This document shows, in pieces, positions 1 through 7,781 of a stretch of 30,764 nt of DNA. A program made the translations under genes and the position numbers. The notes beneath the pieces were generated by a model. That model did not search any database. It saw only the letters and a list, made by a program, of their open reading frames with translations, and had not been told where the DNA came from. The DNA is from Bacteroidota bacterium (GTDB lineage: Bacteria; Bacteroidota; Bacteroidia; J057; JADKCL01): contig JADKCL010000046.1 of assembly GCA_016718825.1 (NCBI GenBank), positions 1 through 30,764 on the forward strand, read 5' to 3'. Position 1 is the stretch's first letter. Each line of letters starts with the position of its first letter.

Positions 1-461
1 CATTGCGCATCCACGCCATTCCGATACGACGCAAATACCCGCCGCAACGAAAACAATTCGCCAGACAATTTGAGTTTTCCCTTTCCAAGTGCCAATGAGA
101 AAGCCTTCGAATCCAACGCCGCATCGCATCCGTTCAATTCAGCTCCCATGCCAAAGCGCAGACCCGCCAAGGCGGCCCAATCCCAATGAAAACTGCCTTC
201 CCGCGCAAGCCCCAAACAGGCCGAAACCCATTCGTTGTAAGCCGATTCCCCACCCAACCGCCGCATTGGCACTGGCATTCCACGCCAGACGACCGCCGCA
301 TCCGCCGAGACACGCCCAAACAACCGCGAAGCCGCCAATGCACCCGCCTGCCGACGGTCCCGACGGTCCACCAAACGCGCAAACGGCTTCCCGTCGTCCA
401 CATAGCCGTTCAAATTCGCACAAGTACCCAGAAAAATCGCCTTTGTTCGCTGCCTGCCCAT
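1..461 (-). CDS. hypothetical protein, C-terminus cut off by window edge
   Basis: An open frame runs leftward from an ATG at 459-461 to the edge of the window without a stop, about 153 codons. The product starts MGRQRTKAIFLGTCANLNGY and is rich in Gly, Ala, Arg and Leu; codons favour TTG for Leu and GCG for Ala, as in the confident genes of this window, which supports a real gene over the shadow frames. There is no signal peptide or membrane segment, and the N-terminus contains a basic stretch (DRRDRRQ) followed by an Ala-rich segment. I do not recognise a family. The 3' end lies outside the window, so total length is unknown. No Shine-Dalgarno site is seen, which is normal for this phylum. 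Confidence 0.55.
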   Translation of the reverse strand, partial: MGRQRTKAIFLGTCANLNGYVDDGKPFARLVDRRDRRQAGALAASRLFGRVSADAAVVWRGMPVPMRRLGGESAYNEWVSACLGLAREGSFHWDWAALAGLRFGMGAELNGCDAALDSKAFSLALGKGKLKLSGELFSLRRVFASYRNGVDAQ

Positions 462-1555
462 GTTGTTGGTCTTTGAACCAAATTATTGATTCCCCTCAAA
501 AAAAGCAATACCCCTGCAAATCAACCTGCTGTGTACTTGCTGCCTACTCGCTAAATCCCTGCTGCCTTCTTGGGACCTTCCCCGCAACCCGCCTTCGTGA
601 AACGGCCAATTTTTAAACGATTCCTGATGAGTAGGATACAAGATGATGATGGCAACGGTTGTTGTCGTGAATCACGTATTCAATGCAAAAAAGGCTTCTC
701 CTTGCTGAATTCCAGGAAGCGCAAGGTCCCCGATTACAACGGTTCCCTGTTCGTGGTTGGTCAAAGAATTGAATCGATGACCTAAAAACGATGATCCAAA
801 TGTAACCACCAATTGCAGAACCCCCTCCCCAAAAGCGAAGCGATGGGGAGGGTCGGGGAGAGGCCAACGAAATGGCGGCAAGCCGCCACAAAGATACCCT
901 CGGCGGCAAAGCCTTCAACCCCGCATTTGCGCCGACCGCAAGCGCTCGCCGCAAATGCGGAAAATGGTGGGGGCCACTTTACCACGGGCTCCCGCCCATG
1001 GCTACCGACAGACGGCACCTTCGGCGCGAAAACCAAATCCACCACCACCTATGACTCAATTTCAGAACCAGCGTGATACAGAGCTCTACAGGCTCAATCT
1101 TTAGATCAGCGAAGCTAATTACCGGTTGCGGTACTTGTTCCGAGCATCGGAAGCTGCCGGTCTCCCCGAAATCGCCAGCCTGAGGCTGGGTGCGTCGGCG
1201 GCGCGACGCTCATCGGCAGTTCGGCGACGCTCGACGCTGGGGGGGTCGCGCACGAAGCCCTGCCCGTTAATTCCATCAGGCCCCTGAACCCGCAAAGCCC
1301 TGATGGGGCGCAATCCTACAGGGCGGTGTGGGCGCGGCCCATCGCCGCCTAGGCGTTGGGGGGTCCAAGGGGGGGGTTGCCGTTTTGCCCTGGGTCCGGG
1401 GGGGGGTCCTTGGGGGGGGGCCTCGTCGCTTACCCAACATGCCTGCAAGTCCCCTCTGCCCGCTTTTTCATATCAGTTCGAAAAGCCATTATAAAACAAA
1501 GGCGACAAGAATGCCGCCTTCATTGATTGCTCCTGCGCGGAGATATTGGTACAAA
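462..1555. other. long gene-poor region with inverted repeats and G-tracts
   Basis: No frame in this 1.1 kb has coding character; those present are Arg/Pro-rich products of GC skew. It holds an 8-bp inverted repeat at 823-830/845-852 around the loop AAAAGCGAAGCGAT, an 11-bp perfect inverted repeat at 921-931/950-960, a short hairpin CCAGCCTGAGGCTGG at 1175-1189, and a G-tract zone from 1239 to 1420. It looks like accumulated intergenic repeat material and may carry remnants of dispersed repeats. Confidence 0.6.
1239..1420 (+). repeat. G-tract cluster, possible G-quadruplex-forming repeat
   Basis: G runs lie at 1239-1245 (7), 1358-1363 (6), 1369-1376 (8), 1392-1394 (3), 1398-1406 (9) and 1412-1420 (9). 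The spacers TCCAA and TCCTT are near-copies, so GGTCC(A/T)(A/T)GG is repeated. Four or more runs of at least three G within about 60 bases satisfies the usual G-quadruplex pattern. Function is not known; it could equally be a dispersed repeat that has grown by slippage. Confidence 0.55.
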
Positions 1556-2380
1556 TCAATCGCAAAGGTCCTTGTCCTCCGCGATTTCGTGCTGATCCTC
1601 AAGCAGTTTTTGCATTTCCTCGGCTTTTTCAAGTTTGGTGCTGTACTCGGTGGGCGTATAGCTTGAGCTGCCCTTGAAGCCATAATCGATCAATTGCTTC
1701 GCCGCATAGGCACATTCCTTGCAATCTTCCATCAAGTCCTCAAGAAGGTCGCAATCCACTTTGAGTCCCTTTGACAAATCATATTTTTTCGAATCCAATT
1801 TCTGCTTGACCTGATTGAAATCAAGGCTTCCGCATTTGCTGTCATATTGCCTCAATACGCCTTCATACGTACTTTTCGAACAATAATAAACGCGTTTGTC
1901 ATTGATCATCTTCTGTTTGTGCGCAGCGAGGCTGCTGATGCTGCCCTCGATGGCCCTGATTTGCCCCGCATGGTCTCGTTTGTCGTAGGACGCACCTCCT
2001 TCGAAGCACTCCTCCTGCAAATTCTCGCGTGCTTCCTTGCAGTCCTTGGCCTTCTCCAGCATTTCATCATAGACCTCCACTTGCACGCGGCCTTCCACCT
2101 CGACATTGTTGTATTCGGGAGCCTTTTCGGGAGACCAACCATCCCCGAATGCCTTGCAGTATTGATCGACCTTGGGCGCAAGATTGTCAAATGTGCTCTG
2201 ACTACAAGTGCCACAGACCATATCGCCGCTGCGGAGTTTGAGGCAGATGCCGCTTTTGCAGTCTCCGCCTTTGCTGCATTCCTGATTCGGGTAAAGCGTC
2301 TGTGCATTTACGTGCCCAAAGGCCGCGAACAAGCACATAGCCATTACGGCCAATGAAAAAGTTAAAGTACGCATATCCAT
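1556..2380 (-). CDS. secreted cysteine-rich protein of unknown function
   Basis: A 274-residue product starts MDMRTLTFSLAVMAMC and has a clear Sec signal peptide ending near NAQ (residue 27). Mature residues 35-59 form a compact Cys cluster (C35, C41, C46, C56, CGTC 56-59), resembling small disulfide-rich EGF/Dickkopf-like modules. The rest is acidic and helical with further Cys pairs (YC, DCKEA, EECFEGG, YYC, KCG, DCKEC), ending KDLCD. There is no T9SS sorting domain and no lipobox, so it is probably periplasmic or released. Positions 2372-2374 offer a second possible ATG two codons in (MRTL). The gene lies just downstream of the metalloprotease gene but is separated by a terminator, so it is probably transcribed alone. 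I do not recognise a family with confidence; similarity of the central part to polymorphic-toxin-type domains is possible but unproven. Confidence 0.8.
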   Translation of the reverse strand: MDMRTLTFSLAVMAMCLFAAFGHVNAQTLYPNQECSKGGDCKSGICLKLRSGDMVCGTCSQSTFDNLAPKVDQYCKAFGDGWSPEKAPEYNNVEVEGRVQVEVYDEMLEKAKDCKEARENLQEECFEGGASYDKRDHAGQIRAIEGSISSLAAHKQKMINDKRVYYCSKSTYEGVLRQYDSKCGSLDFNQVKQKLDSKKYDLSKGLKVDCDLLEDLMEDCKECAYAAKQLIDYGFKGSSSYTPTEYSTKLEKAEEMQKLLEDQHEIAEDKDLCD

Positions 2381-2408
2381 AAAATTAAGGGTGAAACATT
2401 CAATTCAT

Positions 2409-2439
2409 TCAATATAGTTATAAATTGACATGATTCAAA
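2409..2439 (-). promoter_or_regulatory. possible Bacteroidota promoter of the Cys-rich gene
   Basis: Read on the minus strand, TTTG (2439-2436) is followed after 19 bases by TATATTGA (2416-2409), a partial match to the TAnnTTTG -7 box. Transcription would begin about 25 bases before the ATG at 2380. The -7 match is imperfect, so this is tentative. Confidence 0.3.
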
Positions 2440-2460
2440 GTTTTTGTGTGGCTTTGAATC
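2432..2460. repeat. 9-bp perfect inverted repeat
   Basis: GATTCAAAG at 2432-2440 and CTTTGAATC at 2452-2460 are perfect complements around an 11-base loop. One arm carries the TTTG of the proposed -33 box. No T-run follows on either strand, so an operator is more likely than a terminator. Confidence 0.5.
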
Positions 2461-2483
2461 CTTGATCCCAGCCCCCCCCCCAC

Positions 2484-2520
2484 AAAAAAAACAGGGCATC
2501 CCCCAAAGAGAATGCCCCGT
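2484..2520 (-). terminator. rho-independent terminator of the metalloprotease gene
   Basis: On the minus strand GGGGCAT (to 2512) pairs with ATGCCC (2499-2494) and is followed by a run of eight T (complement of A at 2484-2491). It begins about 25 bases after the metalloprotease stop codon. Confidence 0.8.
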
Positions 2521-2542
2521 TTCTAAACCATCAAACACAATC

Positions 2543-5500
2543 TCAATTCCGTGCCACCACAACCTTCTTCACAGCCCTGAAATCATTGCTGCTGATCTGC
2601 AGTTGGTACACGCCATCTGCAAGGTTGACCCCTTCAAAGAAGATCCTTGTCCGGTAGGCGTCCTCCAAGCGGCGTTGCTCGACGATTTGGCCGAGGGCGT
2701 TGTAGAGGCGCAAGTCCACATCCTGAATGGCCGGCAGGCTGATCGACAAGTAGAAGCTTCCCGTATTCGGATTGGGCCACAAGCCGATTTCGTAGCCCGA
2801 GACATTCCCGGTTACGCCGACGCCCGTGGTGATGTCGATCGAGGTGACCAACGTACATCCGCTGCCATCGGTGATGGTGACCGTGTAAGTGCCTGCCGTC
2901 AAGCCGGTTTCGGTATCGGTCGTGCCACCCGAACTCCAAGCATACGTGTAGGGTGGATTGCCACCGCTTGGGACCACGGTTGCCGAACCGTCGTTGGCGC
3001 CGGGGCTGCTTTCGTTGGTAACGTTGGTGGTCGCGATCAATTCGGCGGGTTCATTGACCACCGCAAAACTTGTCGCCGAGCAACCGTTGGCGTCCGTGAC
3101 GGTCACGAAGTACAGACCGGGAATCAAGCCGATGATCTGATTGTTCACGCCGCCCGTGCTCCAACTGTAGGTATAAGGTGGATTGCCGCCCGTCGGATTG
3201 GCAATGCAAGAACCGTCATGCTGATTGTAGCAGGTGCTATTGGTTGCGACGGCATTGGGAACGGGTTGGGTGAATGCCTGCAAGGTCGCGCTTGTGGTGC
3301 TTGTACATCCCGATTGATCGGTTACCGTTACCGTAAACGTGCCTGCGCCCAAACCTGTAAGGGCTGCGGTGGTCGCACCGTTGCTCCAGAGATACGTGTA
3401 ATTGCCGGTACCACTTGTCGCGGATGCGGTGACAGCGCCATTGTTCTGACCGCAGCTTGCATCGTTTTGGCTGGCAATCGCAGCTACCGGTGAAGTCGAG
3501 GCGTTGATCGTCACCGTCTGAACCGCGAGGCAGTTCGATTGGTCGGTCACGCTGACCGTGTAAGTGCCGGCTGCCAAATTGGAAACGCCGGCGGTGGTTG
3601 CGCCATTGCTCCAGACATAATTCAAGTTGCCGGTTCCGCCCGTGGCGCTTGCCGTGGCCGCACCGTTGTTGAGTCCGCAAGTCGTGTGCTGTGTCGAAGA
3701 AATGGAGGCCGTAGGTCCCGTCGAATTGCTCACGGTGCCGACAGCGGTGCTTGTGCAGCCATTTTGGTCGGTCACCGTCACCGTGTAAGAACCTGCTGCC
3801 AAGCCGGTGATGGAAGCTGTCGTGCCGCCATTGCTCCAAGCATAGCTCAGGTTGCCTGTGCCACCTGTGCCAACTGCCGTTGCCGTGCCCGTAAAAGCTC
3901 CGCAAGCCGTTGGCGTCGTACCGCTGATGGTTGCGGTTGGGCCAGGCAAATTGTTGACCGTAAACGTGTTGGTGCCCGTGCAGCCAGCAGCATTGGTGGT
4001 GGTCACCGTGTAGGTGCCGGGCGCGAGGTTGCTGATGACGGATGTGTTGCCGCCGTTGCTCCAAGCGTATGTATAGGGCCCCGCGCCGCCGGTAGCGTTG
4101 GCTGTCAGCGAACCGTTGCTGTTTCCGCAGGCTGCATTCACGATGGTCGCCGTCGCTGTCGGCGCAGGAACCACGGTGATGTAGCTGCTGCGCGTAAAGG
4201 TGTTCGAAGAAGCGCCCACCGTGACCGTCAAGCCGACATTGTATGTGCCGGGCGTGTTGTACACGTGCGTCGGATTGGCGGTATTGGCAGTGCCACCATC
4301 ACCGAAGGTCCAAGCCCAGCCCGTGGGTGTTCCAGCGCTTTGGTCAGAGAAAGTGACCGTCGCTCCGGCGCAAACGGTGGTCGTATTGGCAGTGAAATTG
4401 GCCACAGCGCAAGCAGGGGTATTAAATGCCTCCGAACCGTCGCTGCGGCTGTTGGTGCTGCCTTGGCTCGCACTCAGGCCCAATCCACGTTTCGCAAAGG
4501 CTTCCCAAATCAAGCAACTGTACTGACCGCCATACAATAGTGTATCGGCATCCAGAATGGCGTTGCGGCCATCCACAAAGCCGGGGCTGCAGGGTTGCAG
4601 CTTACAGCCTTGGATCACCAATTTCATTGCAATGTTGTTGCCGCCCGTGCCATTGATCAAATCCGGATCAAATCCGTAGCGGTTCACCAATTGCCAGGTC
4701 ATTTCCCAAAGCATATTGCACCATAGAAAGCCGATGCCATGCGGGGACGAAATCAACGTCGTATTGCTGATGTCGCCATACGTGAAGTCATTGATTTGCA
4801 TATCTGTCGTGTAGGGCGCCGGACGGATGCCCGTGCCGTTGGTCGGTTGGAAAACGGCATAGGTTCCGATGCCACGCACGTTGGGTCCTGCATCGCCGGG
4901 CTCCATGGTCATCATCAATCCAAACCAATCACTCCAACCCTCGCCCATTTGTTCGGCGTTGCCGAGGCAGCTGCTGTTGGCAGGGCCACCTGTGAGGCGG
5001 GTGCTGATGCCGTGGCCATATTCGTGGGCGATGATGCCGTTGTCAAAGTCGCCATCGCGGTTGTAGGCCACGCCGGGGCTGCTCAGGGTCACATTACAGG
5101 GTGCGGCCAATTGGGCTTTCAACAAGTTGCAATCCGCCAGGGAGATCATGACAGAGGGAATGTTGATCGTTGTCGAAGTGCCACCCATGACGATCGGCGA
5201 ACCGGCCACGTTGTTGCAGACGACGCAAGCAACTGCACCGGCATTTTGTGCATTTTGTACCTTTTGAACGAAGGTGCAAGTACCGCGGTCGATCAAGGCG
5301 ATTTTGTTGTTGAGGGCGCCGCCATTGGTCAAGGCATTGCAGCCGAGACTGGCATTGGATGTGCCATCGCTCACGAGCACGAGGTCACGCGTAAGCGGAA
5401 TCACGGGCGGGGTAGGACCAAATTGCGCGGGTACGGCATTGTAGCTGCCTGCGATCACCGGCGGACTGTTGACGAGGAAGTTGACGGTCTGCTGACCGGT

Positions 5501-6751
5501 CCAGAGGTACATTTGCATCCGTGGACGGGTGCCTTCGGCGGGCGTTGCGAAGTTGGCATTGTCCATGCCGCCGCCGTCTTGCGCATCCGCAATCACGTAG
5601 TCGTTGCCTGTGCCGCCTTGGCCATAGTTGTTCTGCTGAAAATTGCCTCCAGGAGCGTCAAAGCCATATTTTGCCCAGACGTCGTGAATTTTATTGTTCC
5701 AGTAAAACAGGTTGGTCACAGCCGCAGACTGATAGGTACTCGGCTGCCCATTGAAGTTCAAGGGGAAGTCAAAGCTGAGGGTCGGTCCGCCGTCGGGAGA
5801 GGTTCCCGTTCCGTCATTGCCATTGGCGTCTTCCATGGCCCAGACGTTGTTGCCACGGGTAATGGTGTATTCATTGCCATTCGCGCCGTTGGTGTCATGC
5901 CATCCATAAGGCGAATAGGTCAAGTTCCAAGGTGCAGTCACATTGGTGCGCACACCATGGCTCGGGCTTTCGATGGGCTCCTTGAAGACGTTGTACGAAT
6001 TCGGAAGGGGAGGAAGGAAGGGGGCGAATGCAGGTTCATCACAGCTTTCCGCATGGCTATGCTTGGAATAGCTGACGGGTCCACCATCGAATTTGCAATG
6101 GGCCGTCCAGTCATATTTTTCGAGGAGGTCACCATTCACAGCGTCGATTTTAAGGCTCCACCAATGGTCTCCTTTGCCATGGGGAAGAATGTTCAAATCC
6201 CAGGCAAGACGAAGGGTCTGCGCATCCGACTGAAAATAAACTAGCCGAACGGGGATTTCCTCCTGACTGACATTGGCTCCATTAAAACGGATGGCCAAAT
6301 CAGCGGTATTGAGGCGCAGCAATTCTGCCAAACCTTCGGGTGCTTGCAAGCCCAAATGACGCGCAGCCGCAGCGATGGCATCCCGTTGATTCAAAGAGGG
6401 TACGCTGGCATTGACCTTCGAATGCGCCCCTGCCACACCATGCGCCCAAGGGCTCACGACTTTCCCGCCGGGGACAAAAGTGGCGGACAATTCGGCGCCG
6501 TAAATGCCGATGCCTTGCACGCCTTGCCGCAAGTACACGTGTTGGATCGTGCCACCTTCAGAGGGAGTCACGTCGGTGACGATCAATTCGGAGAGATCTT
6601 TGCGGGAGAGTCCGTATTTCTCCGAATTGTTTTGAAAATAAGTCATCGCGGCAGCCGAGTAGTCTTGAGCCATGGTCGTACCCACTCCCAAAACCATTCC
6701 CAGCATCAACGCGAGCGCAAACCGAGTCGCAAACGTATTTCTAATAAGCAT
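2543..6751 (-). CDS. M36 (fungalysin-type) metalloprotease, T9SS cargo, with PA, PKD and SprB-like repeats
   Basis: Secreted zinc endopeptidase of 1402 residues. The start at 6749-6751 (MLIRNTFATRF) is chosen because it gives a clean signal peptide ending near TMAQ (28-29); an upstream in-frame ATG would add 44 residues without signal character. Residues about 30-230 are the FTP-type propeptide. The catalytic domain holds HEYGH at 576-580 (zinc ligands H576, H580; general base E577) and the third ligand in GEGWSD (E604), as in family M36. A protease-associated (PA) domain is inserted before it (IALIDRGTCTFVQKV). Then follow a PKD domain (about 785-870, WTFGDGG), six SprB-like repeats (about 862-1310) and a C-terminal type A T9SS sorting domain (LWPNPNTG to VVVARN). 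Family members are exported and cut after sorting; the enzyme probably degrades protein outside the cell while the repeats hold it at the surface or in slime. A hairpin terminator follows. Confidence 0.93.
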   Translation of the reverse strand: MLIRNTFATRFALALMLGMVLGVGTTMAQDYSAAAMTYFQNNSEKYGLSRKDLSELIVTDVTPSEGGTIQHVYLRQGVQGIGIYGAELSATFVPGGKVVSPWAHGVAGAHSKVNASVPSLNQRDAIAAAARHLGLQAPEGLAELLRLNTADLAIRFNGANVSQEEIPVRLVYFQSDAQTLRLAWDLNILPHGKGDHWWSLKIDAVNGDLLEKYDWTAHCKFDGGPVSYSKHSHAESCDEPAFAPFLPPLPNSYNVFKEPIESPSHGVRTNVTAPWNLTYSPYGWHDTNGANGNEYTITRGNNVWAMEDANGNDGTGTSPDGGPTLSFDFPLNFNGQPSTYQSAAVTNLFYWNNKIHDVWAKYGFDAPGGNFQQNNYGQGGTGNDYVIADAQDGGGMDNANFATPAEGTRPRMQMYLWTGQQTVNFLVNSPPVIAGSYNAVPAQFGPTPPVIPLTRDLVLVSDGTSNASLGCNALTNGGALNNKIALIDRGTCTFVQKVQNAQNAGAVACVVCNNVAGSPIVMGGTSTTINIPSVMISLADCNLLKAQLAAPCNVTLSSPGVAYNRDGDFDNGIIAHEYGHGISTRLTGGPANSSCLGNAEQMGEGWSDWFGLMMTMEPGDAGPNVRGIGTYAVFQPTNGTGIRPAPYTTDMQINDFTYGDISNTTLISSPHGIGFLWCNMLWEMTWQLVNRYGFDPDLINGTGGNNIAMKLVIQGCKLQPCSPGFVDGRNAILDADTLLYGGQYSCLIWEAFAKRGLGLSASQGSTNSRSDGSEAFNTPACAVANFTANTTTVCAGATVTFSDQSAGTPTGWAWTFGDGGTANTANPTHVYNTPGTYNVGLTVTVGASSNTFTRSSYITVVPAPTATATIVNAACGNSNGSLTANATGGAGPYTYAWSNGGNTSVISNLAPGTYTVTTTNAAGCTGTNTFTVNNLPGPTATISGTTPTACGAFTGTATAVGTGGTGNLSYAWSNGGTTASITGLAAGSYTVTVTDQNGCTSTAVGTVSNSTGPTASISSTQHTTCGLNNGAATASATGGTGNLNYVWSNGATTAGVSNLAAGTYTVSVTDQSNCLAVQTVTINASTSPVAAIASQNDASCGQNNGAVTASATSGTGNYTYLWSNGATTAALTGLGAGTFTVTVTDQSGCTSTTSATLQAFTQPVPNAVATNSTCYNQHDGSCIANPTGGNPPYTYSWSTGGVNNQIIGLIPGLYFVTVTDANGCSATSFAVVNEPAELIATTNVTNESSPGANDGSATVVPSGGNPPYTYAWSSGGTTDTETGLTAGTYTVTITDGSGCTLVTSIDITTGVGVTGNVSGYEIGLWPNPNTGSFYLSISLPAIQDVDLRLYNALGQIVEQRRLEDAYRTRIFFEGVNLADGVYQLQISSNDFRAVKKVVVARN
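2822..4165 (-). repeat. six SprB-like tandem repeats inside the metalloprotease gene
   Basis: Six units of about 75-78 codons, with approximate limits 4165, 3940, 3718, 3495, 3265, 3050 and 2822. Each has the pattern (S/T/A)CG..NG..TA...GG.G.Y.Y.WSNG...........L..G.YTVTVTD..GC. Units 2-4 are closest to each other; units 5 and 6 share GGNPPYTY and are more divergent at the Cys. Similar repeats occur in the gliding adhesin SprB and in many T9SS cargo proteins. Confidence 0.85.
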
Positions 6752-6758
6752 AGACGTA

Positions 6759-6791
6759 CAATTGTATTCCAGATGAATTCCACCAAAAACG
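6759..6791 (-). promoter_or_regulatory. possible promoter of the metalloprotease gene
   Basis: On the minus strand TTTG is followed after about 17 bases by TACAATTG (6766-6759), one mismatch from TAnnTTTG. The start codon at 6751 lies seven bases further on, so the mRNA would have almost no 5' leader. Confidence 0.3.
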
Positions 6792-6901
6792 ACTGTAAGA
6801 TACAAAGAAAGGCATGCATGACCCGTCGTCCATTCGAGAAAAGCAGGGATATCGTCGGTGAATGCGGGTCTTTGTCCGTGCAACGAATTAAATTAAGGTT
6901 A

Positions 6902-6923
6902 GATTGTCGTTTGGGCGACAATC
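6902..6923. repeat. 8-bp hairpin overlapping a stop codon
   Basis: GATTGTCG (6902-6909) and CGACAATC (6916-6923) are perfect complements around TTTGGG. The hairpin covers part of the stop codon of the truncated ADP-ribosylglycohydrolase. No T-run follows, so it is at best a weak terminator or an RNA-stabilising end. Confidence 0.5.
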
Positions 6924-7350
6924 AAGCAGGGCGCCGGAAGACACTGTCCAGCGGTCCGACCCGCATCGCAGCGCCGTTTCCCATCGAACCCATGCCATCA
7001 AATACGGACGCGGAGACTTCCTGCCAAGGCCTGCCTTCTCCGATTTCGCGCAGGACCTTGTGGGCTGTTCCGCCATAGCCACGGCGGTTGTCCAAGGCAT
7101 AGTTTCGCGCAAATTTTGCTGCCAAATGGTCTTGGTCGATGCGCCCGTGTGCTTCCAACTCCTCATAAACCGCCAAGGCCATCACCGTATCGTCGGTAAA
7201 TTCCCAGGAAGTAGGAGGGACGGTACGGGCCGCGAGATGCGCAGCCACCATTTCGGCGTCACCAAAGAAGCTCTCTCCGAATGCATCCCCGATGGCAATT
7301 CCCAGCAGCGCCCGCGCGGCGCGGTCCAATCGATATGTGTCGGCCTTCAC
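6922..7350 (-). CDS. ADP-ribosylglycohydrolase family protein, C-terminally truncated
   Basis: The 142-residue product matches the N-terminal half of the DraG/ADP-ribosylglycohydrolase fold: GIAIGDAFGESFFG (residues 17-30), WEFTDDTVMALAVYEEL with the metal-binding TDDT, and GSMGNGAAMRVGPL. Family members remove ADP-ribose from proteins or small molecules and are usually 250-350 residues. Here homology ends abruptly right after VGPL, giving DSVFRRPA and a stop; the C-terminal helices with the second Asp-rich metal site (DxDT) are missing. No frame downstream resumes the family sequence, so this is a deletion, not a simple frameshift. The product is probably inactive. The start is a GTG at 7348-7350, supported by a good -7 box five bases upstream. 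Confidence 0.75.
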   Translation of the reverse strand: MKADTYRLDRAARALLGIAIGDAFGESFFGDAEMVAAHLAARTVPPTSWEFTDDTVMALAVYEELEAHGRIDQDHLAAKFARNYALDNRRGYGGTAHKVLREIGEGRPWQEVSASVFDGMGSMGNGAAMRVGPLDSVFRRPA

Positions 7351-7355
7351 GTCAG

Positions 7356-7363
7356 CAAAAGTA
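7356..7363 (-). promoter_or_regulatory. -7 box directly before the ADP-ribosylglycohydrolase start
   Basis: TACTTTTG on the minus strand exactly matches TAnnTTTG and ends five bases before the GTG start at 7350, so the transcript would begin at or next to the start codon. No good -33 TTTG is found at the normal distance. Confidence 0.4.
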
Positions 7364-7781
7364 GGCTAAGTTTTTTCCTGATTCACGGCACTCGCCTTCG
7401 CAAAGAGGCAGAAAGAAGAAGAGGCCGCCCGATGCTCGTTTTTAATGTATTGGTGTGAGTCAAGGCCTTTCTGCTCCGTAGGAGGTGAAGTATGGTAGAA
7501 CGATCACGTTTTCCGGTTTTTTTAATCGTCCGTCGGCTCGGCCCTGGCCGAGCCGACGGACGATTAAAATGGTTGTATCCGCGTGTTCTACCAAACCGTA
7601 CCCCCTACAGGGCAATGCCGATTGCTTAACTGCTCAGTATGAATTGTTACCAGCTACCGGATGCATTTCAACGCTAGCTCCTTCGCTCCGCCCTGGACAG
7701 GTCCTGACAGGCTGCTGCACGCTACATGACGATGACGCTGCAAACCCAAAAACAGACTTTTCCCTTTTCACTGATCACTTT
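7364..7781. other. intergenic region holding a nested palindromic element
   Basis: No gene is seen. The central part (7478-7608) is the palindromic element described separately. The stretch 7609-7781 contains only short AT-rich repeats such as CTTTTC(C/A)CTTTTCACT near 7760. Confidence 0.5.
7478..7608. mobile_element. 131-bp nested palindromic element (MITE- or REP-like)
   Basis: Two nested inverted repeats share one centre. The inner arms, 7520-7543 and 7546-7569, are perfect 24-bp complements separated only by CT (core GGCTCGGCC/GGCCGAGCC). The outer arms, 7478-7501 and 7585-7608, match at 19 of 24 positions and contain GGTAGAAC/GTTCTACC. The whole could fold into one long hairpin or cruciform. 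No T-run follows the inner stem on either strand, so it is not a standard terminator. No coding capacity and no obvious target-site duplication. It resembles a non-autonomous dispersed element, but copy number cannot be judged here. Confidence 0.55.

Noticed and set aside
89..616. A 175-codon rightward frame at the left edge
   Set aside because: It is Pro/His-rich, opposite the better leftward frame, and has no motif.
2822..4165. A DNA-level satellite or CRISPR-like array
   Set aside because: The period of about 225 bases follows codons and encodes SprB-like domains; there are no constant repeats with variable spacers.
2444..4540. Two long rightward frames opposite the SprB-like repeats
   Set aside because: They mirror the repeats on the other strand and have no export signal or known motif.
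4739..6244. A 501-codon rightward open frame
   Set aside because: It is entirely antisense to the metalloprotease gene, is rich in Arg, Gly, Ala and His, and has no domain. The leftward gene has catalytic motifs and a sorting domain.
7520..7569. The perfect inner palindrome as a rho-independent terminator
   Set aside because: Neither strand has a T-run directly after the stem; A/T bases lie inside the arms instead.
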